From: Liolophura sinensis
Taxonomy: Eukaryota > Mollusca > Polyplacophora > Chitonida > Chitonidae
Direction of reading: 5' to 3'
NCBI RefSeq assembly: GCF_032854445.1
Contig: NC_088295.1
Span: forward strand, 42,953,385 to 43,017,384
DNA: 64,000 bases
Shown here: positions 13,601 to 24,700 of the stretch, one piece after another
How the letters are laid out: every line of letters starts with the position of its first letter
Position numbering within the stretch: position 1 is the first letter of the stretch
The notes under the pieces: model-generated
Seen by the model: only the letters and a program-made list of their open reading frames with translations
What the model was told of the DNA's origin: nothing
Database searches by the model: none
Made by a program: the position numbers and the translations under genes

Positions 13601-16600
13601 AGAGAATACAACAGCCACCTTACGGGTAAAGTTAACCGGAACAACAACTGCGGCATCGGTCTGTCGTAGTAGGCTTCAGGTATTTACCCCGCAGAAGCTT
13701 TTCCGACTCCTGTGCTCTTATCCTGTCAATAGCTCGTTCGACCTCCCCATCTCTGACTCTGGCCGAAGGATGTTGTTTTCCCAAGACGCTGGTACCATGC
13801 AAATGAAGTTTTCCCTTGTCGAAGGTAGGGATATATATTTTATACATATATGTATTTTTAAATATAGACGCGATTTCAGACATTGTGAAAAGTAGCTTGT
13901 ATACGTTTGACCATGCGTTTAATACAGAGTCTACAATCCACCCCCAAGTAAACCAGCCATCATCTACAGATTACATTTTCACTCAGTAACAGCATATTCT
14001 CATTCGCAGACTACATCAGCTACCGTCTCCCCTAACACACAGGCTACACTCGCCCGCTTCCCTCAGCAGCAGTATCTTCCCGTTAACCACAGGCTACCAT
14101 TTTCCTCAGCAACACAAACTACCTATTCACTACAAACTACCCTTTTCCTCAGCAACATTATCTTCCTTTTCGCCACACTGTATATCTTTTTCCTCAGCAA
14201 CACCATCTCCCTTTTTGGCCACAGACTGTTCTTTGCTCCAACAACACCATCTTCGTTTACGCCACAGACTCCCTTTTCCTCCGCAACACCATCTTTCTTT
14301 TCGCCATAGACCACCGTTTTCCTCAGCAACTCCATCTTATTTTTCAACTATTTCAACTAAGAAGAATACAACTATTCTCAGCAACACTATCTTGCATGCA
14401 GTCACAGATCTGAGAATACCTCAACCGTTGCATCTTCCACTCAGTCACAGATTCCATCATGTTATCATCAACAGCATGTTCAACACTGTAGAGTAGCTAG
14501 AGTATATCTAACCGCAAGTGTGGAACTTTACCCATATCACAGCAATTCTCAGCAGTGCACTTTTCCACCAACCACAGCATATTTAACTTAGACATAGACT
14601 CCATCACTCACTCAGCAACATCAGATTCACCTAATCCATTCGTCGGAACCATTCGTATACCAGCTGTCAATCAAAATGGACTTTCCAGGTCAATAATCGC
14701 GAAGCCAGTTCCCAAACGACGTGAACATAAAAAAGCAAAGAACTAAGAAAGTATACAAAGTACGAAAATAGGACGGAATCATGCAAAGAGAAGCAGTATA
14801 CATTTTCAGTGATGCGTGAACGACGCAAAGAATGTTCTAGGCGAATGAATGAAATCGGTATCCAAAATAGTGTTCCATGCTAGTTTATATATTGTCAATA
14901 ATCAAAACATATATCTCAGTTGCGCGCTTTGATTGAAAATGTTCATATATTCAAAGTGGAGCTTAATTAAACAAGATGAATACACCCCTATCACGGGTTA
15001 AGCGGAATTAGACACAATTAAAACTTAAGAAACTTTGAGTGAAGACAATGGAACATCCTTGACTCACCAGATTTTGCAGTAATATAATAAAGACGTACGG
15101 CATCGAATGATAAAACTGAGCAGCGACGATAGTGTGATATTAGAAGCTGGCAAATGGTCACATGTCACCGGTGAAATACGCCTCTTGTCAATTTGTGTCA
15201 GTTGGGGTTTTATTCTAACTGTTCATGTAAATGCATAAATAGCAGCAAATTACACGCCCGTAGCACCAATATCTAAGCAGAATTAGATAAAAAAAATGCA
15301 GTTATGTTAATTTGCAATTTATTAGATGTCATTGGTCTAGATTTACCAAAAATGATGTATTGTCATCACATTTAACTTACAATAACATTAAAACAATGCA
15401 AAGAAATCAGGTTTCGGGGATGCTTCGTCCACCAGCACAATCCCGGTTTAATAATTAAGATGTACAGCAAAGACAGAAACACAGAGCAGCGACGAATGGG
15501 ATGGCTGGCAAATGGTAACCCGTAAGTGGCGAAATATGGTCTCTTGTCAATTTACCTCAGTGAGGGTTTTATTGTAACTGTTCATGTAAATGCTTAAATA
15601 GCAGCAAATTGCACGCCCCTAGCACCATGGCTTAAGCAACATTAGGTTTAAAAAATGCAGTGGCTTTGACATCGTCACACAACGCAGACGATCGAACAAT
15701 GCCGTAAGGTACGCGATTTGTATTTTTTAATTTTTTTTATTTGATCGGTGTTTACACCGTACTCAAGAATATTTCACTTACACGACGGTGGTCACTATTA
15801 TGATGCAAGGAAACCAGGCAGAGCCCGGGGAAACCCACGCCCATCCGCAGGTTGTTGATAGACCTTCCAATTTACGGCCGGAGAGAAAGCCAGCATGAGC
15901 TGGACTTGAACTGACAGCGACCACATTGGTGAGAGGCATCTGGGTCATTGCGCTGCGCTAGCGCCCTTACCCCCTCGGCCACTGAACCCCCTACACGATT
16001 TGTACCCTCCATGTGCAGGACCCATCGGTATATTGCTATCCAAGTTTGGATAATTTACAATGTGAAAAATTTAAACTATTCCTCTTGTAAAGTCCGCGAA
16101 ATGGGAAACATTTTGATCTTTATATAAATACAGGTCACAGACATCATTATCCCTGTAGCAGCAGCAAATTCCACACAGTCACACACTACAGCATACCTTA
16201 GCAACAGCATTCACTCGGTAACTGGAATGTCTACAGGGCTGGGGAACCACAATATAGTTTTTCCCTTACGTTCGTGCCAGGGAAAGTGCCACTTTTTGAC
16301 TTTTTGTCATGGAAAGGTTTTTACTAAAAACGTTGGTGGTCTTCAGATGCTCAGATATAATAAAATTTAACCGGCCCATTCATGGATAAAAAAAAAAAAG
16401 CCTCGGTATATTTTGGCCTACCAGCGAGTTTAAGAAAAGTTAAGAACTGGAGAATTTAGATTCTTCATCATGGCGATGGTTCTACTGTTAGATTTAATGT
16501 TGTCTCACTATTTTTTTTATCTTGCTGCACTCCAGTTGAAGAACTTCAGTAAAAAACTGAAGATGTATGTTTTTTCTGTTCAGGATCTGGAACCGTACTG

Positions 16601-17335
16601 ATAAGCTGCACTGGAGATCCTTTACCATCAGTTACCCCACGCATTCCAACGTCGCCTGTCGCTAGCCCAACAGTACCTACTTTTCGCCCAACACCAACTA
16701 ATACAGGTTCAACTCGTCAGAGACCGCTTACAACAACAACTTCGCCGCCTACACGACGAAACCCTACATCCCAACCAACTGCCCAACCAACCCCTTTAAG
16801 TGCTCGACCAACCCCTTCCACTGCACAGCCAACCCTTTCAACTGCCCGACCAACCCCTTCAAGTGCTCGACCAACCCCTTCCACTGCACGACCAGCCCCT
16901 TCAACTGCCCGGCTAACTTCCCGTTCAGTTGCTTCACTAACCCCCTCAACTGCACGAACAACTCCTTCAACTGCACGACCAGCCCGTTCAACTGCACGTC
17001 CAACTCCTCAAAGTGCGCGTCAAACAACAGCCAACTCTCGACGAACGCCATCTCCTACTCCAAATCACATGAAGACCACGTCAGGCGTGCAAACAACTAA
17101 AAAACCGTCATGTCCGGTTCACCGCGACTCATCTGCTGAACTTCTCTTCAAATCTTACATGGAAGAAATTTTCTTTCATGCTTTCGTGAAATGCACTTGT
17201 AAAAAGCTGCAAAAAGAATATGAGCTGTTGAAGAAACCTGTGTTCAGTATGGACCAGGAAGAATCTCCTCCAAGACGACGACAACCCTTCAAGTCCAGCA
17301 TGCTGACAATGCTTTGGTTCGCTAGAAAAGATTAA
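7665..17335 (+). CDS. Secreted CUB-like protein with mucin-like Ser/Thr/Pro stalk
   Basis: Three exons, 7665-7725, 13477-13824 and 16584-17335, with phase 1 at both introns, join into 386 residues. Exon 1 encodes a signal peptide (basic MVTRKRK, then hydrophobic LWGLVVWAITVVS), with likely cleavage after the Ala at the junction. Exon 2 is CUB-like, with NYPLTVTQQ followed by a CSC motif, Cys residues later, and N-glycosylation sequons NTT and NSS. Exon 3 opens with VLISCTGDP, matching the post-CUB exon of the upstream membrane gene. It then has about 150 residues of Pro/Thr/Ser/Arg repeats based on a 7-8 residue TPSTARP-like unit, probably O-glycosylated. The last 75 residues form a charged, partly helical tail with a CTC motif and no membrane helix. 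It looks like a secreted matrix, mucus or recognition protein; its function is unknown. AATAAA at 17430 follows the stop. Confidence 0.75.
8385..8745 (-). repeat. tRNA-related SINE-like repeat, reverse orientation, intronic
   Basis: Read on the minus strand, the right end has a tRNA-like head (GGTTAGAGCG A-box type and GGTTCAAAG) followed by an unrelated body. It resembles the tRNA-headed short elements common in molluscan genomes, judged from memory and not by search. It lies in intron 1 of the secreted CUB-like gene. Confidence 0.5.
9590..9800 (+). repeat. Dispersed repeat family A, copy
   Basis: Forward copy with GCAAATGGTCACATGTAGCC, GGTGAAATACGGCC, TCTTGTCAATTTACCTCAG, TTTTATTCTAACTG and TTCATGTACATG blocks. 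It is truncated at the 3' side and lies in intron 1 of the secreted CUB-like gene. Confidence 0.65.
10230..10660 (-). repeat. Dispersed repeat family A, reverse copy interrupted by an assembly gap
   Basis: On the minus strand this carries the GCAAATGGTCACACGTAAGG, TCAGTTTATCTCAG and GATTTTATTCTAAC blocks of family A. It is broken by a gap of unknown bases at 10409-10608. Confidence 0.55.
10409..10608. other. Assembly gap (200 N)
   Basis: Run of 200 N. The sequence before it ends in GTCTCTGTATGCTGTTGT, and the same 18 bases recur just after it, so the contigs may overlap or lie inside a tandem repeat. Confidence 0.97.
11090..11400 (+). repeat. Dispersed repeat family B, copy in intron
   Basis: Most of it matches, in reverse orientation, the stretch near 43128-43340 in a DONSON intron. 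Shared blocks include GAGGCAAATAAATGTC, CACCCTACCTTCCAA, CAGAATCTGG and CAACTTAGTCATGGAC. A short remnant is near 53710. The type is unknown. Confidence 0.6.
12165..12300 (+). repeat. Dispersed repeat family A, partial copy
   Basis: Contains GCAAATGGTCACACATAAC, GAAATAAGGCCTCTTGTC and ATTTACCTCATGGTTTTATT blocks, ending soon after. Confidence 0.6.
12530..12815 (+). repeat. Dispersed repeat family A, near-complete copy
   Basis: Carries most family blocks in order: GACAGTGTGATAGCTG, CCGGTGAAAATACGGCC, TTCATGTAAATG, CTAGTACCATGGTTTAAGC, AGAATTAGGTAAAAAAA, TTGTGTTGTCATCGCATT and ACAATGGCATT. Confidence 0.7.
13935..14470 (+). repeat. Degenerate minisatellite, pyrimidine-rich, intronic
   Basis: Repeated units of about 35-60 bases built from CTCAGCAACACCATCTTCC, CTTTTCGCCACAGACT and variants, poor in G on the plus strand. 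It lies in intron 2 of the secreted CUB-like gene. Frames open across it on both strands reflect composition and are not called as genes. Confidence 0.7.
15090..15670 (+). repeat. Dispersed repeat family A, two copies in tandem
   Basis: A near-complete copy at about 15090-15415 is followed directly by a second, shorter copy at about 15465-15670. Both carry GATAGCTGGCAAATGG-like, CTCTTGTCAATTT, TTCATGTAAATGC and TAGCAGCAAATTACACGCCC-like blocks. They lie in intron 2 of the secreted CUB-like gene. Confidence 0.7.
15738..15992 (-). repeat. tRNA-derived SINE, reverse orientation, near full length
   Basis: Minus-strand copy of the SINE at 33812-34077. Its tail-proximal block (GTATAAGTGAAATATTC family) lies at the left, CCGGGCTCTGCC in the middle, and the tRNA-like head with a B-box-like GAGTTCAAGTCC-type block and GGCCGAGGGGGTAAG at the right. 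Intronic. Confidence 0.75.
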
Positions 17336-17429
17336 ACACCAACCTTCATTAACACCAGTCTTAATATATGTTATGGGATCATTGGAAAGCATTTGTAAGG
17401 AACTCTAAAACTATAACGAAGACGATGTA

Positions 17430-17435
17430 AATAAA
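17430..17435 (+). other. Polyadenylation signal, secreted CUB-like gene
   Basis: AATAAA 95 bases after the stop codon at 17335, the first such hexamer downstream. Confidence 0.5.
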
Positions 17436-18927
17436 AAGCCCCACAAAAATTTGGATAACTCGAATCAGGACAGGAACGTTGTCAAGTTCAGAATCTGGAT
17501 AGGTTTCTAACGGACTGGCACAGGAAGTGCAAATATTTTCAGTGGAGATGGTAGATTCTATGGACAACTCTTTCAGATGCGTTTACATAAGTAAAATAGC
17601 ACTAATGTTTTATACATTTACAGACATTTCATGAGTAATACATTTATGGATTCCCTAAAACTATGAATGCGAAATAACGTAAACTCAATCAGATACGTTG
17701 AAATTAGATTGTGGCAATTTCTTCTTTAAGGAAATAAAAGAGGTAAAAAAACAAAAATCAAAATTCTATCTTGAATGAATGATATAACTATCAATATGTC
17801 TTTGCTCATTTTTCAGTCTAGTTATATTATTTCATTTATGTGTTTATTTATTTGGTGTATAGAGTCGTATTCCGTTAGAATACTTCACTTATATGAGAGG
17901 AATCCAACCGAGCGCGAGGAAACAGGATTGCGAATATATTCTACAGCCTTGGCAAGCATCCCTATATAGCTACAGGTAGGTTAAATAAGGACTTCCCAGT
18001 TTAGGGTCGTTGGCGAAACGTACGAGTGCATCCAGATGCACTTTCTTCTGTATGATTACTAAGATTCTATGACTGCAAAATAGGATAGTATAAATATCCG
18101 GATAGTATTTTGATTGGGTAGGGCCGGCGTATGACTGATTGATTGATTCGTTGTTCTTTAACGTCATACGGAAGAATTTTCCACTTATACGACGGCGGTC
18201 AAGTCTTAAGGTGTGGGAAATCTGCAACTTGTTAACGAACCTTCCTACATGTGATGTATATAAACGTGCACGCCATATGGAAGACAAGTACCTGCAGCAA
18301 ACAACTGTTCCTTAATGAATATATGTACGTAATATACAAATATGTAGCACGTAGTATCACTCGGGCGACTTTCACCATATACGGGTAAATACTGCAGCTG
18401 TAAATATGTGGTATGTTGCCTTATAAGTACAGTTTCGGAGTGTTTAAGGAAATAACATAAACATAATTATCGGAAACAGACATGGATCAGGTCCATTTAA
18501 GGTATAGAACCTATGATACTATACAAAGAAAAAAAATGGTTCCTGTATACGCAGCGTTTAACATGCTTACATGTGCTTTTATCATGTACTATGAAACAGA
18601 AATTTTCCGTTCCCAAGATGTTTTATTTGTTTGTTTATTTTGAGTTTACCGTTGTAATCATGATTGATTAACTAAATAAGTAGGACGAGTGGTTTGGGTG
18701 AAAGAAACTGAAGAGAGTCTGGTAGGTCATGTGCCTAAATCAAATTAACCATTCAACATTTATATAGGCCTAATGTTATTTTATTAGTTTGTTTATACAT
18801 TAATGCTGAACGCCATGCTGAAGGATTTTTCAACGGCCAAGTTTTAAAATGGGCGGAGTAAACCGAAGTGACCTGGGTACCGTTGGCCTACTGAACCAAC
18901 AATCAACAAATTATATGTCATTACCTG
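17436..18927. other. Intergenic, decayed repeats only
   Basis: No coding exon recognised. Short reverse-oriented SINE remnants occur near 17840-17940 and 18130-18230 (CACTTATACGACGGCGGTCA-like block). Confidence 0.5.
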
Positions 18928-19140
18928 TTAATTTTAACAGAAAACTATTGCCTGAGAGATGCTAGAATGTATTCTGGTATTGCAGCAGATTGTTCTGTTA
19001 AATATAACACACATATTCTATTATTTCAACATAAAAAATATATTAGACTAACAGGATATTATATTGAATATGACAGAATATTATGTTATAATAACAGAAT
19101 TATACATTCTAGCACCACTCAGACACGGAATTTCTGTTAA
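18928..19140 (+). mobile_element. MITE family C, TTAA-flanked
   Basis: Non-coding element of about 213 bases, bounded by TTAA and with imperfect terminal inverted repeats: GCTAGAATG lies near the left end and CATTCTAGC near the right. A copy in the opposite orientation is at 60404-60598, sharing AGATTGTTCT, AACAGGATRTTAT and GACAGAATATTATG blocks. TTAA ends suggest mobilisation by a piggyBac-type transposase (inference). Confidence 0.7.
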
Positions 19141-19572
19141 AGGAGAAGAAAACATAAAACAATGACCCTATAGGCTGAAAAGAGCACAATTTTTTCTATA
19201 TGGTGGTGCCTGTTGCACAATTATGCCATTTTTCCATTTAAGTCCAAAAACGGCAAAGCTGGCATAAATCGCTGAGTTGATCGCGTCCTCCATCTTTTAC
19301 ACCCTGTAATTTATGATGGGATGTGTTGCCTCTCAGCGAATGAGAGTCGTTAAAACTGCCGGCTTGTTCGTGTAAACTCGGAACCTACATCCAACATTCT
19401 AGTTTCCCGATCGTCAAGCAGAAAACGATCTGTACTGTTCGCTACCTTCTGGGAAGAGTTCTACCGAAAAGGTACGAACTGCACTTCCGACGGCAATTCT
19501 CCTCTTAACATAAGGAAATGCATACTCTTTTCAAAGGTATTTGTTTGATATTTCAATTTTCTTCTCCTTTAA
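19137..19572 (+). mobile_element. MITE family D, 16-bp terminal inverted repeats
   Basis: Starts with TTAAAGGAGAAGAAAA and ends with its reverse complement TTTTCTTCTCCTTTAA, giving perfect 16-bp inverted ends within TTAA borders. The interior matches 21040-21488, for example GGCAAAGCTGGCATAAATCG, and has no coding capacity. Its left TTAA is also the last four bases of the adjacent family C element. Confidence 0.75.
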
Positions 19573-20518
19573 GATTAATTTTTTGAGTGAAAAAGCAGAA
19601 ATATGAGTTATATTTGGTAGGCCTAGGGCCTATATCAGTAATATGGCACCGCACTGGAACCACCCAGAAGCACTCAGAAAAATGACATAAAATGATAAAA
19701 AGTGCCGTGACAAATAAAACGAGAAATAAAAAAGAGAAAACATAGTGGAAACATCGGATATAACCCCCAACATTGGCCATTTCAGTTGGTGAGCAAATGA
19801 TATGACAGCAAAAAAAAAATTAAACCTAGACGTACCAGACTGTATGATACCCTCTTTGAAAAGTGTTACTATGTTGAGCACAAATTCTGCCGCTGCCACG
19901 TCGTGAAAATAAAACAAGTCATATAGTTAGAACTTTTCAAAAGAGTATCTCTGCCCGAATCATTCAGTGCACACTGGTAAGTTTGAAGTTCTGTCATCGT
20001 GCTTGGCATCACAAGGGAGGATAACTCTAGTTGGAGAAAAATGGCCGGCACAATGCAAGTAGATGTCGATGTCGTTTTATAAATGAAAATCATTAAGAGC
20101 GTGTTACAAAGGTATGGAGGTAACAGTGAAAACCGTCATTATGTGTGTGGTGTTGCTCGGTAATGGATAGTATATCTGTTTGCGCTGGCAATATTGAGGT
20201 GTCAACCCTGGGTAGCTCACGAAACCGCTGTTTCTAGACACCACACTGAGTGCAGCTGTGCAACAACAACAACATAATAGGTCCACCACAACATTATGCC
20301 AGCAAACAAAAAACAAGAAAAGAAAAAAAACGGTCCAGATACCTGAACAGGGTTTCTGGCTTCTGTGAAAGGGAGATAAACATATATTCTGCTGTTTGTG
20401 TAAAATATGTACAACGTGTCGTATAACTTTATTTTTTAAAAGATAAGAAATAACTTCAATTATTTTGGAAAGGGTGGAAACAGGCCTATTAAAATGACTA
20501 GCCTACAGCTATTTTGTC

Positions 20519-20832
20519 ATGGTGCACTTGGTTACTATAATTCAAACTTTAAGAGAACTCTTCATTCCTCTGTCTCACTGCCACTGGTGGCAGATTCAGT
20601 TCTCACAAAAATCATTTCAAGCCATGTGTTTAGGTTCCACTGATGTGAGACAGGTGGAGGCAGCGGTGTTACAGGTCTCCTCTAGTGGCCAGTGGAGTGA
20701 CATGTCTCTACCTACTTCAGTGGTCACTGGGAGCGAATGGAATGCACCCGTGCAAGACCATGAGATACACATTGTTAGAAAAACTGGAAACACAAAGTCA
20801 TTTCACTTATACTACACGCTCATAAGGTTTGA
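20519..20832 (+). other. Possible 5' exon of SON or unrelated exon
   Basis: A 105-codon open frame with unusually even base composition for this region. A consensus donor (GA|GTAAGT) follows at 20833. The peptide (for example VEAAVLQVSSSGQWSDM) is not recognised. It lies 840 bases upstream of the SON first coding exon and could be a SON 5' UTR exon, since that coding frame has a stop just upstream of its ATG. It could also belong to nothing. Confidence 0.25.
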
Positions 20833-21039
20833 GTAAGTAACATGTTCAGATGAATGGTGGCATTCTTGGGTTATTCTTGGGCAGATGATTTTGCTTACTT
20901 TGATCTGTGATATCTTGATCATGCAACATCACAAAAATACAAATATATGCTACTGGTATTTATGTTTTATGTTGGATACTTTATTTATAAATGTAAACAG
21001 TTGATCTTGCAGCATAGTTTTGTGATTTTTGCCCGTAAA

Positions 21040-21488
21040 GCTTGAGAACGGCAAAGCTGGCATAAATCGCTGAGTCCATGGCTTCTTTCATCTTTAACAC
21101 CCTGTAATTTATGCTGGGGGTATGTTGCTTCTCAGCATGAGAGTCGTTAAAACTGCCAGCTTGTTCGTGTGAACTCCAAACCTAGTCCAACATTCCGGTT
21201 TCCCGATCGTCAAGCGGAAAATGAACTGAACTGTTTGCTGCCCTCTGGGAAGAAGTGTACGAACTGCACTTCGGTAATATCCAACAGCAATTCTTCTCCT
21301 AACACAGAAGACTTAAGGACTCATTCTTTGGCAAAATGGAGTCACCTACAACAGATGTTGGCACTGACTTTATTTATAATTTATCATTTGAGGTACATAT
21401 TAGAATTTTTTTATGGCATTCACCTGCGAGGAAATGCATACTCTTTTAAATGGTATTTGATTGATATTTAAATTTTCTTCTCCTTTAA
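21040..21488 (+). mobile_element. MITE family D, second copy, 5' end lost
   Basis: Matches 19250-19572 (GGCAAAGCTGGCATAAATCG, GTCGTTAAAACTGCC, TTTCCCGATCGTCAAGC, GGAAATGCATACTCTTTT) and keeps the right end TTCTTCTCCTTTAA. It retains an internal segment of about 130 bases missing from the first copy and lacks the left inverted repeat. Confidence 0.65.
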
Positions 21489-21729
21489 ATGGAGCACGCT
21501 CTGTTGTTAGTTTGGGGTCATCCTTGGCTGAACAATATTTTCCCAAACCTTACGTCATATCAATCTCGGGCTAAACTGTGTATACCATCATTTTTGTTGT
21601 CTTACACAATTAAAGCCTGAAGTGTTGTGTAAAGCATGAATAGAATTGAATGTCACCTTTCTTTATTTTGCAGGTCTGGAAATCTCTTGATCTATATTTT
21701 CTGATGGGGTATGGTTGTATACTTTAGCG

Positions 21730-24700
21730 ATGGAGGGTAATGAATTAAAAAAGATTCCATTGACTGAGATGAAAACTGACTATGACAGATCTACCAAAAC
21801 ACTCCATGAGTTAAAAAAAGAACCAAATGAGAGCTCTGGTAGCAGTGCAACTGTAAGCTCAGACAATGGCAAGGAAGGCCGTGTACATGTACCTTCAGCT
21901 GAAACAAGTAAGGGAGACTACTCAGACAGGGCGAAGCACAGTGAACTGCTGCATATAGGGGAGTCCATTAAAGAGCGAATTAAAGCAGAAATGAAGGCAT
22001 CAGTAATTAAAGGCCCAAGGTCTCAGGAAGATGAGCGGACAAGGTCAGATATAGTGGATGAAATGTTTCGAGACTTCCTGGCTGAGAAGATGGAACTTGT
22101 TGAGAAAGAATATGTGCGAAAGCGCAAGTTGGATGACTCAACCAAAACCACCTCCGTATCTGAGGAAACTGCCTGTCAGAAGAAGTCCAAAAGAGACAGT
22201 GATTCTTTAGTTAGAGATACCAAGCACAAACTGAAAGAATCAAAATCAAAGTCTTCCCAGTCTAAAAGAACGTCAAAATCCGTTTCCTCTGTAGATGATC
22301 AAAATGCAGGTGTAGATCTCCCATCTGAGGCCAAAGTTCATGTGAGAGCTATGACAATGGCTTTGAGAAATTTAGCTGAAACTGACCCATTTGAAACTGC
22401 ATCTTCAGGCACAGAGAAATATGCACCTGTTGCAACTACAGCAGCAGTGCCTTCTACTGTACAACCAGCTCACCAAACTGTAGGCTCAGGTCTCACAGAG
22501 GGAAAGAAACCGGTATTACCTTTGAAAATATCGTCAGCTAGTGCCAGTCGTATATTATCAGGGGAGACAACTGTACCAGAGGCGAATAGAAAGAAGCAGC
22601 TTGAAGAAGGTAGGCTGATGGATGCACATGTACCTCCTGGCTGAAATGGATTAGACATATAAGTTTGCAGATGTTAACTTGAAGTAGAGCAGAGAACATG
22701 TATAGTTGTCATTATAACACAATTCCCATAATTGCTTCATTTATTTAAGGCCTCTTTGACTCAGTAATGCTTCAGAACTTTGAATTTGCAATCAAAGGTT
22801 TCACTTTTCTGTGTACCATGGCCTGACCTTTATGTGTATGGTCTTATGTCCAGTACAACCTTGTGATTAATGTAGGCATTTGTCTCAAAGTTTTTGTATG
22901 CATTAATACAATACTTCTGCAACGCTCAGTTGGGACATCATCCAAGTTACGGCCTCATTTGCAGAGTTAAAATGCACCTCCTTGTGGTTTTTGTAATACA
23001 GCCGGCTAGTGTTAAATGAATTAGATGACTGGTTGTGAAGAAAATCCGAGGACAGACATACATACAGGGAATCCTTCCTTTACATTTTATAGATATTGAT
23101 AAATACCTGTAATTTTGCTCTAGTTTTATTCTGTGTTTGTCTCATGTTTCAGTTGTTTTCATGGTTTGCACAAAATCAAAATTGGCTGCTGACATTATGG
23201 TACATGTATATTGTATTTGTGGTTTGTTTTAAAGGAGAGGTTATGTCCTCGGGGACTGATGACACAACTGATGATGACAGTGACGAAGGAGAGGATGCTA
23301 ATGGTAAAAATGATAAGGATGGTGAACCATCTGAAACAGGCAGTATTAGTGACTCTGACGCAGAGAAAACTAGCACATCCAAGCCTAAAAAAAAGAAGAA
23401 GAAACACAAACATAAACACAAGCATAAGAAGAAGAAGAAAAAGAGCAGCAAGAGTTCAAAGACCAAGAAAAAGAAGTCAGCCAGATCCAGGTTTGTTCTT
23501 TGTGTGAGAAAGATTTTGTCTCCTTAATTCAAAAAATTGGAAGATTTATTTTGAGTTAAGACAAGTGTGATACTGTGTCAAAGTCGACATGTTGTGTGTG
23601 CAGTGCTTGTGATACCATACAAAAGGAATTGGAGCATTCTTAATATTTTGATTTAAAACATGCCCTCCAATCCTGCAAATTAACAGTCTTAAATTCTTAT
23701 TTATTGTTCTTAAATCATTTCAAAATGTGACAAAGGATAAAATTTTGGACATCTATGGAGACATCAAGATATGATGTAAGTAAATTATGAGTATAATACA
23801 GAGTGGAAGTCATCATTTTTAAACACTTTTACTGAAGAGTACATCTGAATCCAGGCACTTTTGTTTCTAATTACCGATTGAAATGGCCTCCACTGTGAAT
23901 AATTCTTCAGTTTTGGCATTAAACAACAATCAAATAAATAAATCTAAATATACATGTTAAACCTCCATCAAATAACGTGATTAATAAGTATGAAGAAAAT
24001 GTAAATTACATTAAACATTTAAAGGTGTTCTCGTTTCACAGATCTCGATCCTTGTCACCCAGAATTCGTAAACATTCCCGCACCCGTTCCCCCTCCCCTG
24101 GGCGTTACCGGGATCGCTCTCCCCTCATGTCAGATAGTAAGTGGGTGGCAGAGACGGGGAAGCCTATTGGTCTTCTGTCAAGGTCCTACAGGTATGTGTA
24201 CAGCTGATATATGGGTGTACATGTGAACACTAAGGGTACAGTAGTTTTTGTGAAGTATGGGTTCAAAGCCGACCTAGCCTAGGGAATTTGTACATTCGAC
24301 TGCTCTCACTCTTTGTGGTTTTTTTGTGGGTAACATGTAGTGGTCGCAAAGATTGCATGAGTTCCATATTAGCTCACACAGTTAATACTCTAGAACTGTA
24401 TGGCTCCGTTCACATGTGTTCACTGGTCCAACAAACGTTTAGAACACCTCTCAATACGTTTGCCTATAGTTGAGTGGAACAGTCATTTTAGCTCATCCTT
24501 GTACGAACCCCTCCCTGCTTCCTGTTCCACACTCTGAATGCTGTCTGTTGGCCTGAAATAATATTACAAAGGAAATGTTACTGTTATCATTCTTCATGTT
24601 TTCAAATTGAGTTTAAAGTAGCATTTGTATCCGATTAGTCAGTTTGACTGCTGATAATGCTGGGTTTATAGTGTTGGAAAGTGTTTAAAATGCTGGTATA

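Noticed and set aside
14123-14496. Open frames on both strands in the pyrimidine-rich repeat
   Set aside because: They follow from biased composition of a minisatellite in an intron, with no splice-compatible phase or recognisable peptide.
23176-23466. Hydrophobic Phe/Leu-rich minus-strand frames
   Set aside because: Antisense of the Lys/His codons in SON exon 23235-23490.
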